Assembly: GCF_039538145.1 (NCBI RefSeq) | Contig: NZ_BAABBV010000001.1 | Span: 1,302,001-1,366,000 of the forward strand | Reading direction: 5' to 3' | Length of the DNA: 64,000 nucleotides | Source of the DNA: Gryllotalpicola daejeonensis | Lineage (GTDB): Bacteria > Actinomycetota > Actinomycetes > Actinomycetales > Microbacteriaceae | In this document: positions 24,340 through 32,213 of the stretch, piece after piece | Numbering within the stretch: position 1 is the stretch's first letter | How the letters are laid out: every line of letters begins with the position of its first letter | Translations under genes and position numbers: made by a program | Notes under the pieces: generated by a model | Seen by the model: the letters and a program-made list of their open reading frames with translations, nothing else | Told to the model about the DNA's origin: nothing | The model's database searches: none

Positions 24340-27300
24340 GTGGCAGAGACGGGCGTGACCGAGCCGCGCGTGCAGGTGCTCGGGCCCGTGCGCGTCGCCG
24401 GCCCCCACGGCTGGGTCGACGTGCCTGGGGTGAACGGCAAGGCGCTGATCGTCTCGCTCGTGCTCGCCCGCGGAGCCGTGGTCTCCGTGTCGTCGCTCGT
24501 CGACGACATCTGGCAGGACGACCCGCCCCGCAACGCCCGCGCCGCCCTGCAGACCCTGGTCTCGCGCGTGCGCGCCGTCGCCGGCGACGAGCTGATCGAA
24601 TCGTCGGCGGGCGGTTACCGGCTCGGTGCGCCCGCCGACGCGGTCGACCTGTGGTCACCCGACGCTGCGCGCCGCGGCGAACCCGGCGCCGACCTCGGCG
24701 AGACCGAGTTGGCCGCGCGGTTGCGTGAGACCGCAGAGGGCGTGCGCGTGCGCGCCCTTGAAGAGCGGGTGACGGATGCCGTGAGCTCCGGCGCGACGCA
24801 CGAGGCGGTCGCCGCCGCCCGCGCCCTCGCCGACGCCACCCCCTACGACGAGCGCGCGCAGCTGACGCTCATGACGGCTCTGGCCGCCGACGGCCGTCGT
24901 GGCGAGGCGCTGCGCGCGTTCGCGGACTTCCGGCGGCGCCTCGACGACGAGCTGGGCGCACGGCCCGGGCCGGAGCTGGTCGCGCTGAACGCGCAGCTGC
25001 TGCGTGGGGACGGCGCCCCCTCTGCCGACGACTCCTCGGTTGCGCCACTGGCTTCCGCCATGCGCGCCTCGGATCCGAGTAGCGCACAGCGGAAGGTAGT
25101 GGCGCACGCGGAGGGCGGGGCAGGCGCTGAAGCGGGGCCGAAGCGCCTCGCCATCGGCCTGCGCGCGGCGCCGAACGAGCTCATCGGCCGCGACGCCGAC
25201 ATCGCCGCGCTCGAGAAGCTGATGGCCAGCTCGCGGCTGACGACGATCCTCGGCCCCGGCGGACTCGGCAAGACCCGCCTCGCGCAAGAGCTGGCCAATC
25301 GAGCCGCGCGGACGACCCCCGGGGTCGTGGTCGTCGAGCTCGCCGGCATCCGTGAGTCCGACGACGTGCCGCTCGCGATCGCCGCCACGCTCGGCATCAG
25401 CGAAGTCGGCGCCGGGCGCCTCAGCCTGCGCGACCCGATCGTGCTGCTCGAGGTGCGCACGCGCATCCGCACCGCGCTCGCCGAGCGCGAGACGCTGCTC
25501 GTGCTCGACAACTGCGAGCACGTGATCGAGGGGGCGGCCTACCTGGTCGATCAGGTGCTCTCCGAGATCCCGACCGTGCGGGTGCTCGCGACGAGCCGCT
25601 CGCCGCTGCAGCTCGGCGCCGAGAGCGTCTACCCGCTCGGGTCGCTGCCTGCCGACGCCCACGGCCCCGCCGTGCAGCTCTTCCTCGAGCGCGCCCGTGC
25701 CGCCCGCCCGGGCGCCGCGCTGCCGATCGACGCCGTCGCGCGGCTGTGCGAGCACCTCGACGGACTGCCGCTGGCGATCGAGCTGGCCGCCGCGCGCATC
25801 CGCTCGATGTCGGTCGACGAGATCGAGCGCCGGCTCTCGAACCGCTTCGCGCTGCTGCGCGGCGGCGACCGCACCGCCCCCGAACGGCACCGCACGCTGC
25901 TCGCGGTGATCGACTGGAGCTGGAACCTGCTCAGTGAGAGCGAGCGACGGATGCTTCGCCGCCTGTCCCGCTTCCCCGACGGCTTCTCGGTGCACGCCGC
26001 GACGGCCGTGGCCATCGTCGACGCAGACCCTGCCCGCGAGGAAGAGGCGCGGCTCGCGGCATCCGACGACCTCGACGCCCTCGTCTTGCAGTCGCTCGTC
26101 TCGGTCACCGAGACACCCGCCGGCCTGCGCTACCGCATGCTCGAGACGGTGCGCGAGTTCGGCGACATGGCGCTCGTCGACGCCGGCGAGGACGAGATCG
26201 TGGCGACGGCGCAGGCGCGCTGGGCGCGGCGCTTCAGCACCGAGGCGCTCGCGGCGCTCGCAACGTCACGGCAGAGCGACACCCTGCTCGCGATCGAGGC
26301 GGAGCGCGACAACCTCGTCGCGGTGCTGCGCGCGCACGACGATGAGCCCGAGGTCGTCATTCCGGTCTTCGCGGCGCTGGTGTTCCACTGGATGGTCCGC
26401 AATCAATTCCGCGAGGTGCTGTCGTTCGCCCCGACCGTCGCGCGCGCCGTCGCGGGACCCGAACTGCCGGCCGACGCGCCCGACGCGGCCGCCATCGCCC
26501 TGACATTCACGGCCGTCATGGGCATCGCGGGGTCACAGGCGCCCAGCCCAGGCCAGCGCGGCCACGAGCAGCGGCCGCAGCTGCCGCCCGAGCTGGAGGA
26601 GTACTCGGCCGTGCCGCCGACCGAGCTGCTGCGGGCCGGGCTGCGCGCGGGCGTCAAGCTGCGGCGGCTGGTGCGCTCCGGCGCGGTCTCACCCTGGCTC
26701 GGCGCCATCACCCAGGTTCTGGCGGCAGCCCTGAAGCACCAGTCGAAGTGGGGGCTGTGGCAGCTCGAGTCGCTGCGCGAATCCGACGACGAGGTGATCA
26801 GGGTCATCGGGAATCTGTTCAGCGGGCTGCTCACCGAGAACACCGGCGAGCTCGAGCGGTCGATCGAGTACGTGACGGCCGCGTGGGAGGGCGCCGAGCG
26901 CCTCGGTCTCGACTGGATCGCCGGCCAGGCCGCGCAGGGTCTCGCGAACCTCGCCAGCCAGGACGACCGGCCGGCGGACACGCTCACGTGGGCTGAGCTC
27001 TCGCGCGAGAAGCTCACCAGGATCGGAGCCATCGAGGAGATCGGCCAGAACGACTGGATCACCTCGATCAACAAGCTCAAGCTCGGCCGCCGCGACGGCG
27101 TCGCCGAGGCGTTCGAGCGCTTCGTGAGCGACGACGAGGGGCCGCGCGAGGGCTTCGACGGCCCCGACGCCCGGGCGATCGGCTGGGCCTGTCTCGCCGA
27201 GCTCGCCGCCATCGACGGCGACGTCGACCGGGCCGTCGAGCTCTCGCGCACCGCCGTGAATCTCTACGGCCCGAAGCCCGGCCCGCTCGCGCTGGGCGCG

Positions 27301-27738
27301 TGGTACCTCATCAGCCAGGCCGGCGCGCTCGCGGCATCCGTCTACTACGACCGCCTGGACGACGAAGCGCTCGCGATCGCGCGCAGGCTGCGGGTGTACG
27401 CGCGGGTCGCGGCCCGCGGCCGCGGGCGCGGCGGCCCGGCGATGGTCGACCGCCCCGTGCTCGCCACGGCGGCGATCGGCGTGGCCATCTGGCTGCTGGG
27501 CTGGCCGGGAGCGACGGATGCTTCACGAGACGCCGCCGCCGAGCTGCTCGCCTTCGGCGAGCGCCTGCACTCTCGGCAGGATCAGCCGACTCTGGTGCGG
27601 GCGCGGGCGTTCGCCCTCGCAGAGCGTGTGGTCGGGGCATCCGCCGTCGCCGCCGCGCGTGCTCGCGTCGCCGCGCACGCCAACCTCGCCGCCGCGACCA
27701 GCGCCCTCGACGAGCTGCTGCGCGTCACGCGGTTCTGA
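24340..27738 (+). CDS. SARP family transcriptional activator with NB-ARC ATPase and TPR-like tail
   Basis: A 1132-residue regulator. Its OmpR-type winged helix spans about residues 8-90 (VLGPVRVAG...NARAALQTLVSRVR). A BTAD helical domain (about 140-225, ending ELGARPGPELVALNAQLLRG) follows, then a linker. The NB-ARC/STAND ATPase starts at about residue 275, with Walker A ILGPGGLGKTRLAQEL and Walker B LLVLDNCEHV, followed by long helical repeats to the end. AfsR-like proteins of this type activate secondary metabolism or stress genes in response to an unknown ligand. The GTG follows TAGACT by six bases. The BTAD/NB-ARC linker contains a 66-bp dyad element (next entry) read in frame. A strong hairpin follows the stop. 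Confidence 0.88.
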   Translation: MAETGVTEPRVQVLGPVRVAGPHGWVDVPGVNGKALIVSLVLARGAVVSVSSLVDDIWQDDPPRNARAALQTLVSRVRAVAGDELIESSAGGYRLGAPADAVDLWSPDAARRGEPGADLGETELAARLRETAEGVRVRALEERVTDAVSSGATHEAVAAARALADATPYDERAQLTLMTALAADGRRGEALRAFADFRRRLDDELGARPGPELVALNAQLLRGDGAPSADDSSVAPLASAMRASDPSSAQRKVVAHAEGGAGAEAGPKRLAIGLRAAPNELIGRDADIAALEKLMASSRLTTILGPGGLGKTRLAQELANRAARTTPGVVVVELAGIRESDDVPLAIAATLGISEVGAGRLSLRDPIVLLEVRTRIRTALAERETLLVLDNCEHVIEGAAYLVDQVLSEIPTVRVLATSRSPLQLGAESVYPLGSLPADAHGPAVQLFLERARAARPGAALPIDAVARLCEHLDGLPLAIELAAARIRSMSVDEIERRLSNRFALLRGGDRTAPERHRTLLAVIDWSWNLLSESERRMLRRLSRFPDGFSVHAATAVAIVDADPAREEEARLAASDDLDALVLQSLVSVTETPAGLRYRMLETVREFGDMALVDAGEDEIVATAQARWARRFSTEALAALATSRQSDTLLAIEAERDNLVAVLRAHDDEPEVVIPVFAALVFHWMVRNQFREVLSFAPTVARAVAGPELPADAPDAAAIALTFTAVMGIAGSQAPSPGQRGHEQRPQLPPELEEYSAVPPTELLRAGLRAGVKLRRLVRSGAVSPWLGAITQVLAAALKHQSKWGLWQLESLRESDDEVIRVIGNLFSGLLTENTGELERSIEYVTAAWEGAERLGLDWIAGQAAQGLANLASQDDRPADTLTWAELSREKLTRIGAIEEIGQNDWITSINKLKLGRRDGVAEAFERFVSDDEGPREGFDGPDARAIGWACLAELAAIDGDVDRAVELSRTAVNLYGPKPGPLALGAWYLISQAGALAASVYYDRLDDEALAIARRLRVYARVAARGRGRGGPAMVDRPVLATAAIGVAIWLLGWPGATDASRDAAAELLAFGERLHSRQDQPTLVRARAFALAERVVGASAVAAARARVAAHANLAAATSALDELLRVTRF
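25041..25106. repeat. 66-bp dyad element, copy 1, inside the SARP coding sequence
   Basis: The element runs from TGCGCCACTGGC to GTGGCGCA with CGGATCCG at its exact centre (33 bases each side). It is homologous along its whole length to the copies at 39697-39762 and 50874-50939. It contributes 22 codons (including SAMRASDPSSAQRKVVAH) to the linker between BTAD and NB-ARC without breaking the frame. Confidence 0.85.
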
Positions 27739-27750
27739 GCGGTGAATCGA

Positions 27751-27791
27751 CGGTAGGGCGCACGTTTCCTGAGAGAACGTGCGCCCTACCG
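27751..27791. terminator. Strong hairpin between convergent genes
   Basis: CGGTAGGGCGCACGTT and its exact complement form a 16-bp perfect stem around a nine-base loop. It lies 12 bases after the SARP stop and 14 bases before the drrB stop. There is no T-run on either strand, so it may be a bidirectional terminator or a REP-like element; its GCGCAC/GTGCGC core recalls the dyad families here. Confidence 0.65.
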
Positions 27792-27805
27792 TGCGTTCGC
27801 CGCGG

Positions 27806-28639
27806 TTACGCCTTCCGCATGTACGCCCGCACCGTGAGCGGCGCGAACACGATCACGAGCACGGCGGCGCCGAGCAGCGTCCACCACACATCGGCGCCGA
27901 CGGGCTGGGCGGCGACGATGTTGCGCATGGCGGTGATGACGTGCGAGACCGGGTTCACGTCGGCGAATGCACGCAGCCAGGCCGGCAGGGTGCCGGTGGG
28001 CACGTAGGCGTTCGAGAGGAACGTCAGCGGGAACAGCACCATGAACGAGATGCCCTGCACTGAGCTGGCGGTGCGCGCGATCACGCCGAAGAAGGCGAAG
28101 ATCCAGCTGATCGCCCAGGCGACGGCCACGATCAGCAGGCCGGCGAGCACGAGCCCGAGGAAGCCGCCCTCAGGCCGCCAGCCGATCACGATTCCGGTGA
28201 GGAAGGTGATGGTCGTCGCGATCGCGTAGCGCAGCGTGTCGGCCGTGAGCGCGCCTGCGAGCGGCGCGATGCGGGCGATCGGCAGTGAGCGGAAGCGGTC
28301 GAACACGCCCTTGTCCATGTCTTCCCGCAACTGCACGCCGGTGGTGACCGAGGCCGTGATCACGGTCTGGGCGAGCACCCCGGGGATGATCGTGGGCAGG
28401 TATCCGGAGATGTCGCCGTGCGTGCCGGTGATCGCGCCGCCGAACAGGAACGTGAACATGACGGTGAACAGGATCGGCTGCAGCGTCACGTCGAAGAACT
28501 GCTCCGGCGTGCGGCGGAACTTGACCAGGCCGCGGTAGGCCATGGTGATCGAGTTGGCGACGGTCTGGCGCAGGCTCGTGTGGTTCTTCAGGTTGCGCTG
28601 CGAGGCGGGGACGATCTGCGTCGTCGAGATGGTGGTCAT
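27806..28639 (-). CDS. ABC-2 type transporter permease (DrrB-like)
   Basis: A 277-residue permease with about six transmembrane helices: ILFTVMFTFLFGGAITG, the ABC-2 signature region GVLAQTVITASVTTGVQLREDMDKGVFDRFRSLPIARIAPL (residues about 85-125), then ITFLTGIVIGWRPEGG and FMVLFPLTFLSNAYVPTGTLP. It is full length for DrrB/ABC-2 permeases and should pair with the ATPase encoded just upstream, overlapping by four bases (ATGA). It probably exports a hydrophobic drug or lipid-like compound. It is the last gene of the HTH-ClpN-ATPase-permease cassette. Confidence 0.9.
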   Translation of the reverse strand: MTTISTTQIVPASQRNLKNHTSLRQTVANSITMAYRGLVKFRRTPEQFFDVTLQPILFTVMFTFLFGGAITGTHGDISGYLPTIIPGVLAQTVITASVTTGVQLREDMDKGVFDRFRSLPIARIAPLAGALTADTLRYAIATTITFLTGIVIGWRPEGGFLGLVLAGLLIVAVAWAISWIFAFFGVIARTASSVQGISFMVLFPLTFLSNAYVPTGTLPAWLRAFADVNPVSHVITAMRNIVAAQPVGADVWWTLLGAAVLVIVFAPLTVRAYMRKA

Positions 28640-29634
28640 GCGCGCACCTCCTGCGCGGTGTCTTCATAATCCGGGGTGTCGCCGTCGGCGGCGACACCGT
28701 GGCCGGTGATGGTCAGGAACACCTCGTCGAGCGTCGGCTTCTGCACCGAGAACTCGTCGAGGCGGATGCCGGCCTCGCGGAACCGGATCAGCAGGTCGGT
28801 GACCGCGTCGGGGTTCGACATCGGCGCGGTGATGCGCGCTGCCTCGGGGCTCGGCGTGCCCTGCACGCCGAAGACCTCGGCGATGAGGCGTAGCGCCTCG
28901 CCCGTCTCGTTGCGGTCCGCGAGGCGCATGATCAGAGACGACGTGCCGACGGATGCCTTGAGCTCATCTGCCGTGCCCTCGGCCACCACCTTGCCGGTGT
29001 CGATGACGGCGATGCGGTCGGCGAGCTGGTCTGCCTCATCGAGATACTGCGTGGTGAGCAGCACCGTCGAGCCGGTGGCGACCAGGCTGCGGATCGTGTC
29101 CCACATCTGCCCGCGGGTGCGGGGGTCGAGACCCGTGGTCGGCTCGTCGAGGAAGATGAGCGGCGGCTGGGCGATGAGGCTCGCGGCCAGGTCGAGGCGT
29201 CGGCGCATGCCGCCCGAGAAGTTGGCGAGCGGGCGCTTCGCCGCCTCGGTGAGCCCGAAGGCCGCGAGAAGCTCTGCGCCCTTGGCTTTGGCCTGCTTGC
29301 TCGACAGCCCGAGCAGGCGGCCGAAGATGTAGAGGTTCTCGTTCGCGGAGAGCTTCTCGTCGACCGAGGCGTACTGGCCGGTCACGCCGATGAGCTGGCG
29401 GACGATGTTCGCCTCGCGCATCACGTCGTGGCCGAAGACGCGCGCGCTGCCGCCGTCCGGCTTCAGCAGCGTCGCGAGCATGGAGATGGTCGTGGTCTTG
29501 CCGGCGCCGTTCGGGCCGAGCACACCGTAGACGGTGCCCGCCTTCACCTGCAGGTCGACGCCGTCGACCGCCCGGTTCGACCCGAACACCTTGACGAGGC
29601 CCTCGGCCTCGACGGCGAGTTCGGTGGAAGTCAT
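28636..29634 (-). CDS. ABC transporter ATPase (DrrA-like)
   Basis: A 332-residue ATPase of the daunorubicin-resistance (DrrA) group. It has Walker A GVLGPNGAGKTTTISML, signature FSGGMRRRLDLAASLI, Walker B LIFLDEPTTGLDPRTR and the H-loop replaced by TTQYLDEADQLADR, as is usual in this group. A C-terminal extension of about 100 residues (ending in the DEVFLTITGHG motif typical of DrrA) is present. It powers the DrrB-like permease. An 80-base gap separates it from the Clp N-domain gene upstream; GAAAGAAGAG lies 10 bases before the ATG and could serve as a binding site. It is probably transcribed from the promoter at 30487-30516. Confidence 0.92.
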   Translation of the reverse strand: MTSTELAVEAEGLVKVFGSNRAVDGVDLQVKAGTVYGVLGPNGAGKTTTISMLATLLKPDGGSARVFGHDVMREANIVRQLIGVTGQYASVDEKLSANENLYIFGRLLGLSSKQAKAKGAELLAAFGLTEAAKRPLANFSGGMRRRLDLAASLIAQPPLIFLDEPTTGLDPRTRGQMWDTIRSLVATGSTVLLTTQYLDEADQLADRIAVIDTGKVVAEGTADELKASVGTSSLIMRLADRNETGEALRLIAEVFGVQGTPSPEAARITAPMSNPDAVTDLLIRFREAGIRLDEFSVQKPTLDEVFLTITGHGVAADGDTPDYEDTAQEVRA

Positions 29635-29713
29635 GAGTCTGTCTCTTCTTTCTAGAGAGCGTTGGGCGCGTGGGTTGCGTGCCTGGTGATTTCGATGATG
29701 GGATGCCGCGCTT

Positions 29714-30250
29714 TCAGCCCTCTTGCGTGGCGCTTACAACCGCTTTCAGCAGTTCCGAGCGGTCGAAGCCGGCGTAGGCCAGCGCGCGCGGAACGGTGCC
29801 GACCTGCGACGAGAGGACGCCGGCCGCGACATCCGTATGCCGCATCGTGTGACTGCGCCTGCTGGTCGACACGCGATGGCCCGCGGCCAGTGCCTGCTTG
29901 GCCGAGGCGCTGAAGGTGGTGCGGCTGCGCTGACCGGCGCTCGCGAGCCGCTCGGCCGCGATCGGCTCGACGCCGGCGGCGCGCAGGCTGTTCTCGCGCT
30001 CGGTGAGAAGCGCCGCGGCGAAGGCGTCGTAGTCGAGGCCGGCGGCGGCGAGCGCGGTCGCCGCCCTGTTGCGGCGGTCGAAGAGCAGCGCGAGCAGCAG
30101 GTGCTCGGCCTCGACGGCGCCTGCACCTCGATTGCTCGCCTCGACGATCGCGAGCTGCACGAGGCCGCGCACGTCGGCGCGCAGCCGCTGCTCGGGCAGC
30201 GAGCCGCCCTGGTGGGAAGCTGTGCTCTTCCTATCTGACGACGCGGGCAT
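29714..30250 (-). CDS. Stand-alone Clp N-terminal domain protein
   Basis: A 178-residue protein consisting of a Clp_N (double Clp repeat) domain with no AAA+ ATPase domain. Repeat 1 (about residues 28-95) contains LVQLAIVEASNRGAGAVEAEHLLLALLFD. Repeat 2 (about 110-172) contains TTFSASAKQALAAGHRV and VLSSQVGTVPRALAYAGFD. The Phe of TTFSASAK lines up with the ClpC1 N-domain residue that contacts cyclomarin-type peptides. Such domains bind ClpC substrates, adaptors or inhibitors; mycobacterial ClpC2 acts as a decoy. The start overlaps the HTH gene by 20 bases and the exporter genes follow. A direct role in sensing or sequestering a Clp-targeting drug is inference. Confidence 0.82.
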   Translation of the reverse strand: MPASSDRKSTASHQGGSLPEQRLRADVRGLVQLAIVEASNRGAGAVEAEHLLLALLFDRRNRAATALAAAGLDYDAFAAALLTERENSLRAAGVEPIAAERLASAGQRSRTTFSASAKQALAAGHRVSTSRRSHTMRHTDVAAGVLSSQVGTVPRALAYAGFDRSELLKAVVSATQEG

Positions 30251-30479
30251 TGCGCCTCCTCAAATCGATGTCGGTGCCGGCGAGCCGGCGCAGGTGCTTC
30301 TTGTGCACCGCCTGGCGCGTGACGCCGAGCGCCTCGGCGACCTGCGACCACGACCAGCCGGCGCGCAGGGCACGTTCGACGGCGGCGTCTTCGAGGCGGT
30401 CGGCGAGCTCGCGCAGGGCGACGACGGCGGCCAGCTCGTCGGCGGGGCCGCCGAGCGGATCTGGAATCACGGTGTCCAC
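30231..30479 (-). CDS. Small HTH DNA-binding protein
   Basis: An 82-residue protein. Helices LRELADRLEDAAVERALRAG precede a clear HTH, WSQVAEALGVTRQAVHKKHL (residues about 46-65), followed by a basic tail (DLRRRNARVVR). It resembles small actinobacterial HTH proteins encoded next to Clp N-domain genes. The GTG at 30479 is chosen because TAAGTT lies seven bases upstream with TTGACA 18 bases farther; there is no room for a ribosome binding site, so translation is leaderless. It probably represses or activates its own operon through the inverted repeat AGCAA-N6-TTGCT that straddles its -10 box. Confidence 0.78.
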   Translation of the reverse strand: MDTVIPDPLGGPADELAAVVALRELADRLEDAAVERALRAGWSWSQVAEALGVTRQAVHKKHLRRLAGTDIDLRRRNARVVR

Positions 30480-30483
30480 GGTT

Positions 30484-30516
30484 AGCAACTTAGATTGCTT
30501 ACTGGGGCATTGTCAA
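30484..30516 (-). promoter_or_regulatory. Promoter and operator-like repeat of the HTH-ClpN-ABC cassette
   Basis: TTGACA (30511-30516), an 18-base spacer and TAAGTT (30487-30492) form the best -35/-10 pair in the window, placing the transcript start at the GTG. AGCAA (30484-30488) and TTGCT (30495-30499) form an inverted repeat over the -10 box; another TTGCT lies at about 30533. Confidence 0.65.
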
Positions 30517-30566
30517 CAGGAGTTGCTTGATTTCGGATGCCGGGCGCGAGGGGCCGGGCAACCCCC

Positions 30567-30595
30567 TTAACACCGGTTGAACATCCGCCTAGCAT
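30567..30595 (+). promoter_or_regulatory. Leaderless promoter of the sulfurtransferase gene
   Basis: TTAACA (30567-30572), a 17-base spacer and TAGCAT (30590-30595) are followed after seven bases by the GTG start at 30603. This is nearly consensus spacing and composition for a housekeeping sigma factor. Confidence 0.6.
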
Positions 30596-30602
30596 TGCGC
30601 TT

Positions 30603-31538
30603 GTGTCCCACCCCCTCTTCGACGGTCTGCGCAACGGTCCATTGGTCTCCACGGCCTGGCTGGCGGATCATCTCGGCGCAGACGGCCTTGTCGTGCTCGA
30701 CGCGACCGTGCTGCAGGTGAAGGGGTTCAACGGCGCCGACGCCTATGTCAGCGGCGAAGAGCAGTACCTGGTCAATGGACATATTCCGGGCGCGGTCTTC
30801 GCCGACCTCTTCGAGGACTTCAGCGATCCGGAAGGCGAATACGCCTTCAGCAGACCGAGCGCGAAGTACTTCGAGCGGGCGGCGCAGGCTCACGGCGTCG
30901 ACAACGACACCGCCGTCGTCGTGTACGACACCGGCACCGGCTACTGGGCGGCCCGACTGTGGTGGCTGTTCCACTCCTTCGGACTGGAAGCCCGCGTCCT
31001 CGACGGCGGCCTCGTGAAGTGGAAAGCAGAGGGACGCCCGATCGCGACCGGCGACGTTCGCCCCCGGCGCGCCGGCGAGTTCTCCGCCTACGAGCACAGC
31101 GACGCCTGGGCCGAGAAGGACGATGTCGAAGCCGTTCTCGCCGGCCAGTCAGACGACGTTCTGCTCTGCGCGCTCTCGACGAGCGAGTTCGAGGGTGAAT
31201 CCGCGGGCAAGCCGCGCGCCGGCCACATCCCGGGGTCGGTGAGCGCCCCCGCGACCCGGCTCATCGACCCAGCGACCAACACCTACCTGCCTCCCGAGCG
31301 TCTGCGGGACGTGCTGGGTGAGGCGGCGACCTCCCCACGGCCGGTCATCGCGTACTGCCAGGCCGGCATCGCCTCGAGCGGCGCGGCCCTCGCGCTCACG
31401 CTCCTCGGCCATGACGAGGTGCGGGTCTACGACGGGTCGCTCAACGAGTGGGTCGCCGACCCGACCGCCCCGCTCGAGACGAGCGCCCCGGCGCTGGTGG
31501 CTTCCGGCGGCGGTCGCCACCTGACGAAGCCGGAGTAG
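30603..31538 (+). CDS. sseA: Thiosulfate/3-mercaptopyruvate sulfurtransferase (two rhodanese domains)
   Basis: A 311-residue tandem rhodanese. The inactive N-terminal domain includes GHIPGAVFADLFEDFSDPEGEY and VVVYDTGTGYWAARLWWLF. The catalytic C-terminal domain has the persulfide cysteine in VIAYCQAGIASSGAALALTLLG and the CDC25-like loop start at that Cys. The CQAGIAS loop differs from the CGSGVTA loop of the paralogue at 51717-52604 and suggests a different acceptor. The reaction moves sulfane sulfur to cyanide, thiols or proteins. The last 98 bases are also covered by the tail of the convergent LysR-like gene. Confidence 0.85.
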   Translation: MSHPLFDGLRNGPLVSTAWLADHLGADGLVVLDATVLQVKGFNGADAYVSGEEQYLVNGHIPGAVFADLFEDFSDPEGEYAFSRPSAKYFERAAQAHGVDNDTAVVVYDTGTGYWAARLWWLFHSFGLEARVLDGGLVKWKAEGRPIATGDVRPRRAGEFSAYEHSDAWAEKDDVEAVLAGQSDDVLLCALSTSEFEGESAGKPRAGHIPGSVSAPATRLIDPATNTYLPPERLRDVLGEAATSPRPVIAYCQAGIASSGAALALTLLGHDEVRVYDGSLNEWVADPTAPLETSAPALVASGGGRHLTKPE

Positions 31539-32172
31539 CAGACTTCCCCCTCTTGCCCGACTTCGAGTCGGCATCGCCCCGAGCCTGCGCACCCGGCGCC
31601 GCTGCGCCGCGCGACGAGTTCGCGGTGCGGCCGCGCACGACGCCGATGAAGTCGTCGAGTCGCGGCTGAAGCTCGGGCGGGGCGCCCTTCGCCCAGGCGA
31701 GTCCGACGCGCCAGCCGTCGGCGTCGACGACCGGCCGGGCGACCACGTCTTTGCGGGCGTACAGCCGCGCGATCGACTGCGGCACGACCGCCACGCCCAC
31801 ATTCGCGGCGACTACCTCGATGCTCGTGTCGATGGTGTCGTCGAACGGATGCCTGACCTCGCCTTCGAGGTCGGCGAGCACCACTTCCTCCGCCGCCTCG
31901 ATGACGTGGCCCTTGGGGGCGACCACGAAGGGGCGCTCGTCATAGAGGGCGATCAGGTGGAAGTCGTCGGGCTGTGTCTCCCCCGGCGCGAGCCGGATGA
32001 AGGCGGCATCGGCCGCGCCATCACGCACCGACGCGAGTTCGGCCGAGGCATCCGTCACGGCAGTGAGCTGGATGAGTTCAAGAGGATGCCTCGGGAATCT
32101 CTCGCCCCAGATGCGCGCCCACTTGCCGGGCGTGACGCCGCGGGCGTAGGCGATGCGCAGGCTGTCGGGCAC
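31441..32172 (-). CDS. LysR-type substrate-binding domain protein lacking an HTH
   Basis: A 243-residue protein that begins directly with the effector domain of LysR regulators (SLRIAYARGVTPGKWARIWGERFP...). It has the two-lobe pattern with ELASVRDGAADAAFIRL and NVGVAVVPQSIARLY. No winged helix precedes it, and the upstream sequence is a promoter, so the absence is genuine. A basic disordered tail (last 45 residues: DSKSGKRGKS...GRSGRRPTR) overlaps the end of the sulfurtransferase gene by 98 bases. The divergent DUF5997 gene shares a mirrored 41-base promoter region. It may act as a ligand-binding partner of another regulator, perhaps DUF5997 itself. GTG 32172 follows TAGCCT by six bases. Confidence 0.72.
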   Translation of the reverse strand: MPDSLRIAYARGVTPGKWARIWGERFPRHPLELIQLTAVTDASAELASVRDGAADAAFIRLAPGETQPDDFHLIALYDERPFVVAPKGHVIEAAEEVVLADLEGEVRHPFDDTIDTSIEVVAANVGVAVVPQSIARLYARKDVVARPVVDADGWRVGLAWAKGAPPELQPRLDDFIGVVRGRTANSSRGAAAPGAQARGDADSKSGKRGKSATPASSGGDRRRKPPAPGRSSRAGRSGRRPTR

Positions 32173-32175
32173 AGG

Positions 32176-32210
32176 CCCAGGCTAGCCGGGTGCCCGCCCG
32201 CTAGCCTGGG
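32176..32210. promoter_or_regulatory. Symmetric divergent promoter between the LysR-like and DUF5997 genes
   Basis: CCCAGGCTAG (32176-32185) and CTAGCCTGGG (32201-32210) are exact inverted copies separated by 15 bases. Each contains a TAGCCT box placed six bases before a start codon (GTG 32172, ATG 32214). The symmetry could serve two leaderless promoters and one operator at once. Confidence 0.6.
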
Positions 32211-32213
32211 CAT

